Of a DNA stretch of 64,000 nt, positions 12,234 to 24,371 are shown piece after piece; position 1 is the first letter of the stretch, and every line of letters starts with the position of its first letter. The notes under the pieces were generated by a model. That model did not search any database. It saw only the letters and a list, made by a program, of their open reading frames with translations, and was not told the DNA's origin. Position numbers and translations under genes: made by a program. The stretch lies in contig VCCP01000008.1 of NCBI GenBank assembly GCA_005765155.1, positions 1,798,001-1,862,000 on the forward strand, in the 5' to 3' direction. The stretch comes from Zelopaecilomyces penicillatus (lineage: Eukaryota > Ascomycota > Sordariomycetes > Hypocreales > Pseudodiploosporaceae).

Positions 12234-13275
12234 AAAGCATGAGACTAGGATATGGAGTAACATACGGGAGCAACTTCTCACACAATCGGACATAATCGGC
12301 ACACATTTTAATCGGCGCTTTGTTTTTGTTTTTTTCAATTGCGAGGGTTGAGAAAACCTACCGGAATCAAAAAGACAGCATATGGGAGCAGTTATTTTCA
12401 TTTTCCTACTCGGGATGCCTGGATTTGGGAAACATGGACATGGATAATTTGGTGTTGTTTATTCAGTGCATCTCAGCATCTCTTCTTTTCGCTCTATACG
12501 GTCCTCATGCTCTGTCTTTCTTATTTTCCTACCTGATTTTCAATCTACTTTGGCGTTCTTCAGGACTCGGTGCATGCATACGCCCCTCTGAGAGGCAGCA
12601 AAAGGAAAACAAAAACGGGGCGATGATCTGGACTTCTTTTCCCATATGGGTTTTCTTTCAGGCGGACGGGATCAAGGGTTGAAAACAGATTTTAGAAGCT
12701 GCTGCCAGAAAAGGGTCTGGGCGATGGTACATACAAAGGGGGTGTTCCAAAAAACTGGGCGTTTTACGGATTTGGTTTCATTTTTTTCATTAATTTTGCT
12801 AGAAACTGGTGGATATCGGACAACTTAAATTTTTGCTTGTACCTACCTAACTTCGTTTAAATGTTAAGAAATCTTCTTAAAGCAAACAAATATTGGCAGT
12901 AATGTGAACATGCATACAAACAACAAGCTACACTCCAAACCACGTCTTCCCTTTTTCTTCATTCCAAGTATATCATCGTAAACACATCAGCGTGGTCAAA
13001 TTGGCAAAGAATGTCTTTCTATTTGGGTGAAACGGCAAAGGATGGCACAACTAGTTCAAGGAAAGTGGCTGACAAGCAGGTCATGCCGCATAAATCAATT
13101 GTCTACCAAACTTTGCTATATGCAATGGTAAACGGACATTGTTAAGGATAATGTGATTGTAATTACACTTTAAGAAGGATTGCAACTAGATGGCCATGTG
13201 CCATCGGTCACGTTGCAGCATACACGAGTATTAAAGAATCAAGACACCAGTTCAATTATGTTCTTAGTTATTATA
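12234..13275. other. Convergent intergenic region, REC8 / MRS6
   Basis: It holds the 3' flanks of two convergent genes. It is AT-rich with several T-runs and no supported coding region or repeat. Confidence 0.6.
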
Positions 13276-15044
13276 CTATTCATCAAAGGCATCATCTTCA
13301 TCGAAAAACCCCTCGCGGTCCTCAAACACCATGTACTCTTCTCCGCCCTTCTCAATGTTGGCACGCTCCATGACAAAGTCCCATGCTTCTCGGACAGGAT
13401 CCAAGACGGAGTCACTGAAAGCAAGACCCAACGAAGGGTGAGGAAACGTAGCCGTATTGCCTTCAACAACCAATGACATCGACAGAGCCTCTGCTTGCTC
13501 ATAGTAGAGCTGGTATAAGACCTTGATAGATGCTTGATCGGGACTTGTTGTGGCTGACAAGAGAGACGAGAGTGCCTGATCAAGAAGAGCACTTGAATCA
13601 TCAGTGGCAATTGTGCTGAGATATAGAGAACCTGAGATTGCAGTCTTGATTAGCACGTGCTTTCAAATGAGACTTGCAAACAGTAATTTGTGATAGTGAT
13701 TGTGCATCAGGTTGTCAGAGTGTAATATCGTCAATGGAATTCGGCCAATGTAGATAAGTATTCATTTTGTGTTTATCATCATACACAAGAGGGTAAGAAG
13801 TAATAAAAAAAAGGTTCTGTACTCACATTGTCCGGTGGAGCATTCGCCCGTATCACTTGAATGAACAAGGACATATATAGGGAACTTCGACTGGTTCTCG
13901 CCCCGGACTGAAATAGAACCCGCCGGGAGTGCAACCACTGCCACAGAAGGGGTTGGGGCACCCTCGACTACCGTCTGGAAGAGAGATGTCAAACTTGAAT
14001 CGACCACTGCGATCAGGCGGCTCAGGCGGCGACTAGCCACCTGATTCCCGTCGAAGCCTTGAACAAGTGTCTTGGATCGAACAGTTAGATCGTTGGTGAG
14101 AGAAATGTCCAGCTTGGTATCATCTGCGCTTTTGCCAACCTCGACGTTTTGAACGCCGACTCCAAGCATGTAAACGGCACCTCCCACAGCGCTGGCGCGG
14201 CAACCCACTTGAGCCACCTCTGAAAGCCCGCCCCACTTTGGATAGACAGCAGCAAATCCTGCACCAAACACACCCATGGAAGTGAGGTGACGGTGAATGG
14301 CAGTCAGCCCTGCCTCGACAGAAATGTTTCCATCCAGACTAAGCGTAAGAGCGACAATGTATGCCTGCAGGTTGGTATCAAGCTTGAACTCCGTAGCGAG
14401 AAAACTCGACAGTGAGTCTTGAGCGTGTGGCTTCCATGTTTCTGTCTGTGAATCTGAGTCGAACTCGAGAACAAACTTGAGAAACTTCATCAGGAACCGC
14501 TTCGACTTCACTGGAATTGTCGTGTTGGAGAACACATCCTCTCTGGTGGATGGAACACGAGCTAGCGCAGAGACGGTGGTCTCTGTCACAGGCTCGTAAA
14601 TAAAAAACGACCCAACAGCGAGAAATTCGACTTGACGAAACGCCTTCGAAGATACCAGCTGGGACAACAACTCGGAGCGTGTGTGTATCAGATGTGGTGC
14701 AAGCGCAAGCGTGTGCAATCCAGTCAGCGACGCGCCCTCAGCCTTCGTTACCCGAGCCGCAGAAAAGACGCCGCCATCAGACCTGTGGCTCTCCGCCCAC
14801 TCGTCTGCCTCCCTGAGAGTCAGGGCAGCTTCCAACCCGCCATAGTATCCGTTTGCATCGACGTGCAAGATATTCTTGCCCGACCGCGACAGTGCGCTTC
14901 AAGCGAAGAGAGCATCTCTGGTCAGCCAGATGGGAGGCGATTGCGCCGATGGAATCCAAAAAAAGCTTACAGGGCCAGAAGGGATTGTTGAAGCCCTGTG
15001 CCGCTGATCACTACATCCCACTCTGTGTCTGAGAGGGATTCCAT
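13276..15044 (-). CDS. MRS6: Rab escort protein (Rab geranylgeranyltransferase component A)
   Basis: Presents newly made Rab GTPases to geranylgeranyltransferase II and delivers the prenylated Rabs to membranes. It belongs to the GDI/REP FAD-like superfamily. Exons 15044-14971, 14896-13827 and 13631-13276 are phase-consistent and give 499 residues. The N-terminus, MESLSDTEWDVVISGTGLQQ, carries the GxGxx dinucleotide-fold motif. It is followed by LALSRSGKNILHVDANGYYGG, the sequence conserved region 1 of GDI/REP. Residues about 190-290 hold the second conserved block (GNISVEAGLTAIHRHLTSMG, then VYPKWGGLSEVAQVGCR...GGAVYMLG). The form TGLQQSLLALALSRS and the GLEAALT continuation fit REP rather than Rab GDI. 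The acidic tail (FFDEDDAFDE) is typical. The 1-codon ambiguity at the last acceptor is minor. Confidence 0.9.
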
Positions 15045-15618
15045 TGTTTGTGTTTGTTTTGGGAGAATGGAAGCTGGAATGATGAGAAGAAAGAAGATGA
15101 AGAAATTTATTCCAGCGGATGGACTTGGAGGAGGTTGGAAATTCGTTATGGTGGGGCACGGCGTGACTTTGGCTGTTGGTCTGTGCGCAGCAGCTCAGGA
15201 ATTTTCAGAGAAAACAGAGCCAGGAATTTTCTCGCTTTTTCTTTTCCTTTTTTCTTCTTCAAGTTTATGAAAACCGCTTATTTCTCATATACAGCACGTT
15301 CATGCCAACTCTGCCTGGTGTACGTGTTCTGATTTGAGCGGTTAGATTAAGTTGTCAGCCGGTATCTACTGCTCTAGAATAAAGTCTGAAAGGGTGGTTC
15401 GAATGGTTGACACATTCATCGCACACGTGAAGTTTAATTGTTTATATAGTTGATTGTCCTGTATGGGCGGTAATATGCCCTTAATTGAAGTCATAATGCT
15501 AGCCCTAAAGTCTGACCTGGCAAAGCTCCAACAAAAAGTCACGAATATGCCATGTAAAGGGATGATGCTTCAATTCAACGGGGTATCATGAATCATGTCT
15601 TGAGTATATGCTTTTTGT
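15045..15618. other. Spacer between MRS6 and RRP43
   Basis: It is a tandem spacer containing the MRS6 promoter and the 3' flank of RRP43. No gene is visible. A TTTTTCTTTTCC run lies near 15236-15260. Confidence 0.6.
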
Positions 15619-16626
15619 CTATTGTCCAATAATGGCCGCCGCAAAGTCCTTCCATCGTTGACCTGCCCATCCAAGAAGCTCTTTCGACTGGAGTAGTTCT
15701 GGTGTCATGATGGTTCCTCCGTGCTTCGAAATGGAAACAATCTTCATCTTGCCACCAGCGCAGTCCACGACAAGAGTGACGCTCTCGTCGCAAAGAGACT
15801 CTTCCAGCGTGTCTGGGTCTACCAGAATCCAGTATTTTCCATCCGTGGGGCGGTCAGTCTCCTTCCCCGTGAAAACGACGGCAGTGCAGGCAATGGGAAA
15901 GTTGGTTATGGTGAGTGGTTTGGGGTCCTTTCTTGAGCAAACAATGAGCTCTCTGTCAGGGTCATATCGAGCTTGTGGTAGTGTTGTATCGCGCAGAGCG
16001 GCTACTGTCGCTGCCCAAGCTGCGTCGAAGGGGTTGCCGTCGAAAGAAATAAAGAAAATATCAATGTAGAGCACCCAGTATGCCGCAACATACTCTTCAC
16101 CTTCCTCCAGATCCTCATCTCCCTCCATTCTATCTTCGTCCGCCATCGATCTCTCAGCTGGCCGCCTATGTAGTATTCGAAGGTCTTGTGGTTGCAGAAG
16201 TTTGGAGCTGTGCAAGAGAGAGTATATTCTCGTGCTCAGTGCCTGGGCGAGAGTCGTGGGAGGGCCTCCGGGCATAAACTGGGGGGCAGATCCTGTAGCA
16301 AGCTCAAGGTTTGGCACAAGGAGATCATAGTCGCTCAGCTCCGTCTCGGTGTTGGATGCACGATAGTTGGGAATATGCTGGGTCAAAATCGTCTCGCCTC
16401 GAACACCACAGATGACTGTTGTATCGCCTGTTCGCACGGCAGCGCTGCCATGTGCATGTGCTAAACTAGACGCATTCACTGATGGTGTCCGCACCTCGCC
16501 CGGGGCGCGACCATTGCTTCGAGCAGGAGGAACGGCATTGTCGGCGGGCTCAAGGTTGGCCAAGAGGTAAGGATGTGGAGAGAGCTTTGCGAATGTGGCG
16601 CGAGGGAGGCCCAGCAGAGGGGGCAT
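15619..16626 (-). CDS. RRP43: Exosome complex subunit RRP43 (RNase PH fold)
   Basis: Ring subunit of the RNA exosome, used in nuclear and cytoplasmic RNA processing and decay. In fungi the ring is catalytically inert and acts as a scaffold. The 335-residue intronless frame starts MPPLLGLPRATFAKLSPHPY, and this start is chosen because the N-terminal RATFAKLSPHPYLLANL block is conserved in fungal Rrp43. The RNase PH domain follows: SSLAHAHGSAAVRTGDTTVI near residues 55-75, then the second RNase PH half with WVLYIDIFFISFDGNPFDAAW and LVDPDTLEESLCDESVTLVVD near 175-290. An acidic loop (RMEGDEDLEEGEEY) interrupts the domain. The frame is open 99 bases further upstream, so an N-terminal extension cannot be excluded. 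Confidence 0.88.
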   Translation of the reverse strand: MPPLLGLPRATFAKLSPHPYLLANLEPADNAVPPARSNGRAPGEVRTPSVNASSLAHAHGSAAVRTGDTTVICGVRGETILTQHIPNYRASNTETELSDYDLLVPNLELATGSAPQFMPGGPPTTLAQALSTRIYSLLHSSKLLQPQDLRILHRRPAERSMADEDRMEGDEDLEEGEEYVAAYWVLYIDIFFISFDGNPFDAAWAATVAALRDTTLPQARYDPDRELIVCSRKDPKPLTITNFPIACTAVVFTGKETDRPTDGKYWILVDPDTLEESLCDESVTLVVDCAGGKMKIVSISKHGGTIMTPELLQSKELLGWAGQRWKDFAAAIIGQ

Positions 16627-19600
16627 TGCTCCTATTTCTTCGCCCGAGGCGGTCCCAAGGAAATATTTGTGGTAGATATTTCCAATGCAAGTTGAATGCT
16701 CGGCTTGTCGGAAAAGAGGCAACACAATCGCAGGACAAACGCATGTGCTCTGGTTTGGACGGTGCCCTTTGGTGAGGATGAAGAAAAGTTAGGCACTCGG
16801 CCTCGCGGGGCCTAGCAGCCAGTGGTCCAATAGAAGGCTGGCGGGGCACGCAAGGCTGTCAACAGAGCCACAAGTGTAAACCGGAAACACCACTCGAGGA
16901 GTTGGCATCATCAGAATTAATTGCGCTGTCATTGGTGCTTCACACAAGTTGCTGAGTTGCTCTAATCCTATCAAACTTTGAGCATCGGTAAGAGTTATCA
17001 ACTCAAAAATTCTACAGACTTATCTCTCCAACAGAGCCCTTGACCTCAGTAAACGACGAGCAGTTTGTAGATTTTGCAAAACAAAAATTAAAAAAATATT
17101 ATTGTAAAATTAGATCAACTCAAACACACTATGACCGTGCAATAAGCTGCAGAACTCTGATGTTGGTGCCCAGACGTTCAGCGTTGGCGTTGCACTCTGA
17201 ATCTGGCCTTGCCGCCGTTACAGCACCGTCAGCCACATCAAGTTCAATATGCCTGCCCATCATCTCGGAACTCATCGTCCCGCGGTGCAGTAGTAACCAT
17301 GATGTGCGTTGTCATTATCTTTTTCTTTTTTTCGTAAAGCACCGCCAATACGAAAGGCTTTGGGTGGAGATTGTCGTTCCAGGAGTAACGCATCTGGTCT
17401 CTTTTCCCTTTCGAGATGTGACAAGGGGGCAAAGAAGCCTCATGTCTTATCGCTAAAGGCCGGAATCATCTCCGGGGTAGGTATCAATTTTATCCAAGGG
17501 AGAAGTGAAAAGCTGGCATAGACAGTAGTGAGATATACAAAGAACGCATTACATAGATATTCTATCTTCTACCAAATGATGCCATTAATTATCCATACCC
17601 CGCAACTCTTTTGAACATTGCTTTAGGTTTACGCATTTCCCTACACCAAGGGTTGCGCAACGAACTGTGTCCTTCAAGATTTGCTAAGCCTCATGGGCGG
17701 CCTTGCTAGGATGGCAAGTGAGACACCAGGGCGACCGAGGGCTGTCTCATTGCCAGTCGAAATTACAAAGTTGTTACGAAAAGGTAAACACTCAGTCTAC
17801 CTACGCGTCGTGTCTTTAGTCCCTACTAAATCTAAGTATATTACCCTGCAGTTCATTGCGGGTTGCTTTTTTCCACAGACGAGATTATCATTAGCACTTT
17901 TCGGAAGTGTTTTGGATCCGGCCCTTGTATGTGAGACATGCCGGCACAGATTTATCCGAACCTTACCAGCATTTTCAGCAAAGATTTGGTCTAAACAGGC
18001 TTGATTGGAATAGGCGAGCAAGCAGCAGGTCGGATGGACACCGTACATATGTGCGTGCAATCACTTTGGAACCAACAACAAAAAGCAGACAAACAGGCAT
18101 TGGAGATCAATCATAGGGTGATGAATTGCCGTGGGAAGCGCAACATATCCACTGATGTGCAGCGCTGGCTGACAAAAGCCCAAACCATAACGGGCTGGGG
18201 ATTCCCAAAAGGTCATCAACAACAGCAAGAACAACATGGGCATACAAACCTGGTGTAATTCCGTGGTGGTATGGCATAGCCCCCTCTGAGGAGAAAAAGT
18301 CAACGTAGCTCCGGGTGTGACGCTGTGTTGGTCGCCGGCGGGAGTCTTTTTGAAAGTTCTACCAAGTTTGCGAGTCTAACTAAACTGCACCGTGGGTCAG
18401 TCAATTCGGGTCGGTTTGCCAGTCTGTATAGGTGAGATGGTGGCTGGAATGTGCTGCACGCTGATGCAGGTAGTCATTGAGTTGAGTTTTAGTGATCCAT
18501 CGTCTCACGCTTGCCGGCGTCTCTCGCTGTTGGATCGCCACTGTAGTTGGCTGAAGTCGCATTTGCTGCATGTGTGCATGATGCATTCATCTCCATCCAT
18601 CCATGCATCCCTCCACGACGCTGCCGCCTAGCACTACCTAATAAAGAGCGCTGGAAGAGCACTAGACGCCAGGGTCGTTCAGGGCTTAGCGGCCGCTGTA
18701 TTACGAAGGCTCCTACCTGAGAGGTGTTTGCTCCCCCCTCCCAGCCCCCCGTCCACGAATTAGACGGCTCGAGTTGGCGCCCACACCACCGAGCCCCCCC
18801 TCCTCAGTTTGTATCGCCCATCGAATCACAACACAGAGCCGGGTTGAACCGCACAGTCCTGGCGTTTGGGTCAGAAGTCCCACCCAGAACTGTCACCTAA
18901 TAAACGGGTCCAACCACCATCACCGCCTGCCAAACTATCGGCTGGGCAAAAACGGCCACCGCAGACTGAGTGTTTGAATCGCGCTGCGCTGCGCCCTTTG
19001 CGTATCATGTTGACGAGCATGCCTTGGTGTGGCCTTCCTGTAGATGCTTCTATGTGTGATGAAAGAATCGAGGCTGCTGCTCCGGCGGTTGGTTGTCAGT
19101 TTGAGTGACAAGTCGCGTGTGATGGCAAATGCGGTGGTGTTGTCGGGGTAGGGGTTCAACCACAGCAGGAAGAGGGGACGACTGTGGGGGCCGCTGATGA
19201 CTGCAATGCGCCCAGAAGGGGGATGTTTGCATTCTCAGTCCAGAGGCTCCAATCTATCCAAGACATGGCCATGATGATCAAGGCTGCAATGGTATCAACA
19301 CTTTGTGGCAAAAGAGGCCGTGAAGCTTCGTGATGCTTGCGTACATCAGTCAATCAATCTTAAGCCGAATTCCTTGCCGTCTGGCACAGACTGTGGCCGA
19401 CCTGTAACCCCATTTCGCCTATGCCGCAACAGGCTACAACGGGGTCTCACAGCGCACATCATCAGTGCCGCCCTCCCATAAACCCACCTTCAGTGCACCG
19501 CTCAGTGAGCTTGCTACCTGTAGGTAGCTAATTAATTACATTAATGATTAGGTGCACGTTGCTGGACGGTTGAAGCTTCCTCCTCCCCCCCTGCCCTGGT

Positions 19601-20825
19601 CCCGATCCGCCCGTCTACCGAAAGGGGGCCCACCCACAAACCCACACAAAGCAACCACACACAATCCCAGAAAACAGCCAGACCAACAACCATAACCACC
19701 ATCACCACCACCAGTCCCATCCCCCGGCTCCGCGAGAGACCTCCCTAGCTTCCATTAGCCCTGTACGGCGCGAGCTGCATGCCACCTCGCTCATCACTCA
19801 GCAGTCACACCCGTCGCGCCAATTCGTCCATTCGATCCCTGGCTCTCAAGAGTCCATCTGCCCCATCCGCCCAATCCGCCCTCGTTCAGCCACGACAGGC
19901 CCAATCGCCATGGCCCAAGCAGCCAATCTGGCGGCTCCGTCAGCCGCTGTGGCCCCTGGTCGTCTCTTGCGAGTCTCCTCCATGCTTCCTTGTCGAAGCC
20001 ATTCTCGCGCTGCTGCTCACTTCTTACCTGCATGCTGATTTGCTTCAACAAACAGCCTCTTTTCCGTTGTGCTCCAGCCCTTGTGCGTGCTCTTTACAGG
20101 TCAAACCCTCCTTCACATCCTTCAGTCTTCATCACGCCCCGCCTGTACGTCCATCTTGCATATGGTCCCACCGCCAGCAAGTCGCTACTCGATTGACGCC
20201 GTTCACGCCCCTCTCACACACTTTATGCGCCTCCTCTGCCGCCTCTTGGGTACGTACAAGGGAGTGCACTTGTTGATTGCTGCCGACCGCCTCCAGGGTC
20301 GAAGGAAAGATCGCCGTGCTTTATATCCCTGATATCCGCCCGGCCTGCGTCCGTCCAGCCCCCACCACTTTATGTTCATCTTGTTCCTGTCCTGCTGTCC
20401 CTTTATGCGGCCCATTCGTTCGTGGCCAACTTGTAGCTCAAACTTGATTTACTCCTCTTCCAGCTTGTGCGCTCTGCCATCGCTGAGGAGTCTGGTATTC
20501 CTCGGTTCGCTATACTGTGGCTAAAGCTGCCTCCTTGATGCTTCACATACTACCAGTGTGCGACACCAACACACCACCGCGCCATCCTCATCCTCACCAA
20601 GAATCCACCACCCGACGGTTTTCACGATAACGGCCTTGAGCTTCTGACTTGTCGAGATATACAGCACCTTGTTTTCTATTCCATTTTACATTAGAACTGA
20701 TCAACATTGCCGCCTGCGATACTGTAGACTCGCCATCTATGTCGGCCTAACCGCGTCATTGCCACCCCTTGCGCTTTGTCGCTACAGCCATCTCACATCT
20801 CTCTGGAGCTCCATCGCCGGTCGAC
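16627..20825. other. 4.2-kb stretch without a supported gene (RRP43 promoter, ferric reductase leader)
   Basis: No open frame in this stretch shows family features or consistent coding composition. The left third is AT-rich (around 17050-17650). From about 18700 to 20800 the sequence becomes C- and CT-rich, with many CACC/CCAC runs, and resembles the very long 5' leader/promoter of a regulated fungal gene reading into the ferric reductase. Several short upstream frames occur (for example 19779-20276), but none has supporting signals. Confidence 0.5.
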
Positions 20826-23408
20826 ATGGCTCCCCATACGTCCCCATCAATCCGCGAGGCGGTCGCCGAGACCGCCAAAACGTTATCCAACCTCGTTAAG
20901 CGCATCAACATTCCTCTAACACCCAACAGCCCAGCCGGTCTCGTCCAGGCAAATGCGGTCGATCCCTGGTCCAAGTCAGGCAAATATGCTCTAGGCTGGA
21001 CATATTTCGCCCTTGCCATTATGGGATCCGTCTTTGTTGTGCGCATATGGCACTTCTGGCAAGACAAAATCCGACAGGCCTTGTATAAGCAGCAGGTGGA
21101 GGAGCATTACAGGGAAACATACAACACAGACACAAATTTCGCCATGGCTGCTATTCGAACCGGCCAAGCCCACGAATTCTTCCCTGATGGAGGTCATCTT
21201 GGCGAAAAGTTCCGTCCAAAGGCTCACTTCTCTTCTGTGGGCATCATCAATGATACCCTGGCCCTGTTTCGATGGGTCTTCTACCGACCCATTCCGGATA
21301 TCGTGTGGAGGAAACGGCGCTTTACATTTGCATCACTCGCCGTCCTGGCAACTACCTTTATTGCTGTCGTATTTGTCACCCTGTACTGCTTCCTGCAGCA
21401 ACCGTTGTATTGGCAAAGCATCCGGTTTGGCTCGCCACCACTGGCCATTCGGTCAGGGATGATATCTGTTGCTCTTACGCCATGGATCGTCGCAACGAGT
21501 ATGAAAGCAAACGTCATGACCCTCATTATCGGCATTGGTCCTGAGCGCCTCAACGTTTTCCATCGATGGCTTAGCTATATAGCTTTGTTCCTTGCGTTGA
21601 TGCATATGATTCCCTTTTATATCCAACCTGTCTGGAAGGATGGCGGTATGGAAGTCTTCAAGGCGGTGTTTCCCGACGGCAGTGGTATTATTTACGGTAC
21701 TGGCATTGCCTGCATGGTGCCGCTACTGTGGCTTTGCGTTGCTTCTCTTCCCTGGATAAGGAGAGTTGCCTACGAACTGTTTTCTCTGTTCCACGTACCC
21801 GCCGGTATGATCTATGTTGGCCTCTTATTCTGGCACACGAAAAACTATCTCATGACATGGGACTACCTCTATGCGACTGTTGCCATTTGGGCCTTTTGCT
21901 ATGCCATGCGCTTATTCAAGCTTAATTGGCTAAAACCAGGACGACTTTCGTTTTTAGTTGGTGACGAGGCTGCTATTACACTAATGGCCGAGAACGCCAT
22001 CAAAGTCACCATTCCCACACAAATGCGCTGGAAGCCGGGCCAATACGTCTATTTGCGCATGCCCGGTATCTCGCTTCTCGAAAACCACCCATTCACCATC
22101 TCATCTCTCTGTAGCGAAGACTTTCCATCCGAGTATGGAGAAAATTATCGCGATTGTGTTCTTGTATTTAAGCCCTACGGCGGGTTTACTCGAAAGGTCT
22201 TGGACACCGCCGTTGAGAAGGGCCCCTTTCATACATATCGGGCCTTTTTGGATGGCCCGTATGGTGGCATGCGTCGTGACTTGGCAGCTTTCGATACCTG
22301 CATCCTCATTGCAGGTGGGAGTGGTATAACCTCGTTAATGTCGCAGCTGCTGAATCTTATCAAGCGCATGCGTGATGGCAAAGCCATTACAAGAAAGGTC
22401 GTGGTCATATGGGCATTCAAGAAACCCGAGGCCATGGAGTGGTTCCGCGAGGAATTGCGCATCTGTCACGAATCGGCACCTCCAGAGAGCGTTTCCTGTA
22501 GATTCTTTGTCACGTCGGCGGTACGGAACCGTCCTGGGCAGGAGATGTCAGCACCAATCAACGGTGGCGCCAATCAGCGGGCCCTGGCACACTTGTTCCA
22601 TGACAAGGTCGACGGTTTCGTTGCCGGTATTGCATCGAAGCGGAACTCTGCTCTCATCCAGGCAGAAGCCCAAGGTGACCCTGAACGTGAGCGTGAGCTA
22701 CGGGCAGAAAATGAGGATCGCATCACGGCTCTTCCACAGCAACGTTATCTTCAATCCCATCGGTACCCTCCAGCGCCCAATCGACAGACTAACCCGGAAG
22801 GCCCGCAGCAAGAGCTGGGTGCCAATGGATACCCTGAAGATCATAAGTCACCAATTGACAACGACCCTGATTCTAAGCAGGATCAGGAGTTCCACTTCCC
22901 ACCCACGAACAAGCAAGACACACCTCAGTTCAACTACGTGCCCCCATCACCACGCAGGCTGCCCACAGAAGGTGACTCGACTCAAGACCCCTTGCCCATA
23001 CGGGCACCCGAACTTGCTTACCTCCGAACTACGGCCATTCCTCAAAAAATCAATGATCGACCCATCTCCCACCTGGGACCCCCCACGGGATTCGACTTTG
23101 GCTTCCCCGAAACACCGACAGAATTCCAGAAAAATCTTATGCGGTCTGCGTTCCCCGTACCACAACAGATGGACGGTGGCTGGACCATGGAATACGGCCG
23201 TCCACCTCTGGGTTGGATGCTCAAGCAGCTGGCGACTGGTGGCCCTGAAGGCAGAGGCATTCTGGGTCGAAGAACAGCTGTATTTGTGTGCGGTCCTCCA
23301 TCTATGAGAGTCGGTGTTGCCAACACTGTTACGCAACTGCAGGCCACGATTTGGGGGGATGATGAATTAGAGGAGATATTCCTCCACACGGAGAACTATG
23401 CCTTATAA
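20826..23408 (+). CDS. Ferric-chelate reductase / FRE-type transmembrane flavocytochrome
   Basis: Membrane electron-transfer protein that uses cytosolic NADPH, FAD and two haems to reduce extracellular Fe3+ or Cu2+. It is a single 860-residue exon from the ATG at 20826 (context GACATGG). The upstream frame is open but has no earlier ATG. Several hydrophobic spans lie between residues about 50 and 385. The two haem-ligand helices show His pairs 14 residues apart: FHRWLSYIALFLALMH and FHVPAGMIYVGLLFWH. The FAD-binding motif HPFTISS lies near 425, the NADPH motif GGSGITS near 497, and the closing CGPPSMRV near 822. Between the last two lies a ~230-residue Pro/Gln/Asp-rich insertion (about 570-800), longer than usual for the family. 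Reduction substrate and localisation are inference. Confidence 0.9.
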   Translation: MAPHTSPSIREAVAETAKTLSNLVKRINIPLTPNSPAGLVQANAVDPWSKSGKYALGWTYFALAIMGSVFVVRIWHFWQDKIRQALYKQQVEEHYRETYNTDTNFAMAAIRTGQAHEFFPDGGHLGEKFRPKAHFSSVGIINDTLALFRWVFYRPIPDIVWRKRRFTFASLAVLATTFIAVVFVTLYCFLQQPLYWQSIRFGSPPLAIRSGMISVALTPWIVATSMKANVMTLIIGIGPERLNVFHRWLSYIALFLALMHMIPFYIQPVWKDGGMEVFKAVFPDGSGIIYGTGIACMVPLLWLCVASLPWIRRVAYELFSLFHVPAGMIYVGLLFWHTKNYLMTWDYLYATVAIWAFCYAMRLFKLNWLKPGRLSFLVGDEAAITLMAENAIKVTIPTQMRWKPGQYVYLRMPGISLLENHPFTISSLCSEDFPSEYGENYRDCVLVFKPYGGFTRKVLDTAVEKGPFHTYRAFLDGPYGGMRRDLAAFDTCILIAGGSGITSLMSQLLNLIKRMRDGKAITRKVVVIWAFKKPEAMEWFREELRICHESAPPESVSCRFFVTSAVRNRPGQEMSAPINGGANQRALAHLFHDKVDGFVAGIASKRNSALIQAEAQGDPERERELRAENEDRITALPQQRYLQSHRYPPAPNRQTNPEGPQQELGANGYPEDHKSPIDNDPDSKQDQEFHFPPTNKQDTPQFNYVPPSPRRLPTEGDSTQDPLPIRAPELAYLRTTAIPQKINDRPISHLGPPTGFDFGFPETPTEFQKNLMRSAFPVPQQMDGGWTMEYGRPPLGWMLKQLATGGPEGRGILGRRTAVFVCGPPSMRVGVANTVTQLQATIWGDDELEEIFLHTENYAL

Positions 23409-24371
23409 AAAAGGGACTGCAACAGTTTGGTGTCGTTTTTTTCTTTTGCTGCTGTGAAGTCTGTATATATTTATATCACACCACCATCTGCAAGGTTACG
23501 TTGGGCAAAGAAGGAATAGTGAACCATGACTATGACATGTTTGGTTGGCGCACAACGGGTTGGCTGGCAAGCCCTATTTTTTTATGTTTCTATTTTGGAT
23601 ATTTGATATGATGTCTTGATACTACTTTTTTTGCTAATCTGAGCTGTTTCTTATTCTGTGTTTGAAGCGTTCGCGCATGTATGTGCATGGGCAGCGGCCT
23701 CTTTTCTTGTCTCTATATTTTACTATATGCACGGCTTATGGGATTAAAAATGCCACAAAAAAAATGACAAGATATTAAAGATACTTTGCGTCCAAGCCTA
23801 TGTGCTTGCTCCCAATGTGTTGTTGGTGCAACTAAGCACATACCCAAGGAAGGGGAGCTCATTGTTGGTGATATTCTGGCGCTGTCAAAGAAAGGGTCCA
23901 ATGTTTTGTGCGACCCCAGTTCTTTGGGGGACCTTCCGCACAGAGCTAGATGTTTCGTGATGAGCCGCTAAACGATAATGACATTTTGGTATACTGACTT
24001 GTCATTGGCGCGCATTTTGGGGGGGTTCCATTGTTTTGGGGAACGAGGTCAGAGTGTATCCGTAGATGGGCCATGGATGGTTTTTGCGTGCTTGAGGGGG
24101 TGAACCTTGATGGCCGATCCTGGATGAATGAGGTATTCTTGTGTGAGTACTTGAGCTAGGGATCCTCTCACTCTGGAGCTGGGATTTTCTCTGTCTTCTC
24201 TTCTTTATTTTTTATTTGAACTTGTTGTTACTGGTGGCATCTTCCTAAAAATCCTCTTGACTGTTCATCTGCTTCCCCCTTCCCAATTAGTTATACACCA
24301 CACTTGACGCTGCCTCATACCTACTTATCCAATATCTCTCACATCCACATCCCACTCCTCCCTCCCGCCAA
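23409..24371. other. Intergenic, ferric reductase 3' flank and small-gene promoter
   Basis: There is no supported gene. T-rich 3' flanking sequence follows the stop (TCGTTTTTTTCTTTTGC). The last ~80 bases before 24372 are a CT/CA-rich leader. Confidence 0.6.

Noticed and set aside
17040..17456. 138-codon frame on the plus strand
   Set aside because: No motif, AT-rich start and low-complexity Ser/Leu sequence; no supporting splice or promoter signals.
22372..23307. 311-codon frame on the plus strand
   Set aside because: A shifted frame inside the ferric reductase NADPH-binding region; the true frame has GGSGITS and CGPP motifs.
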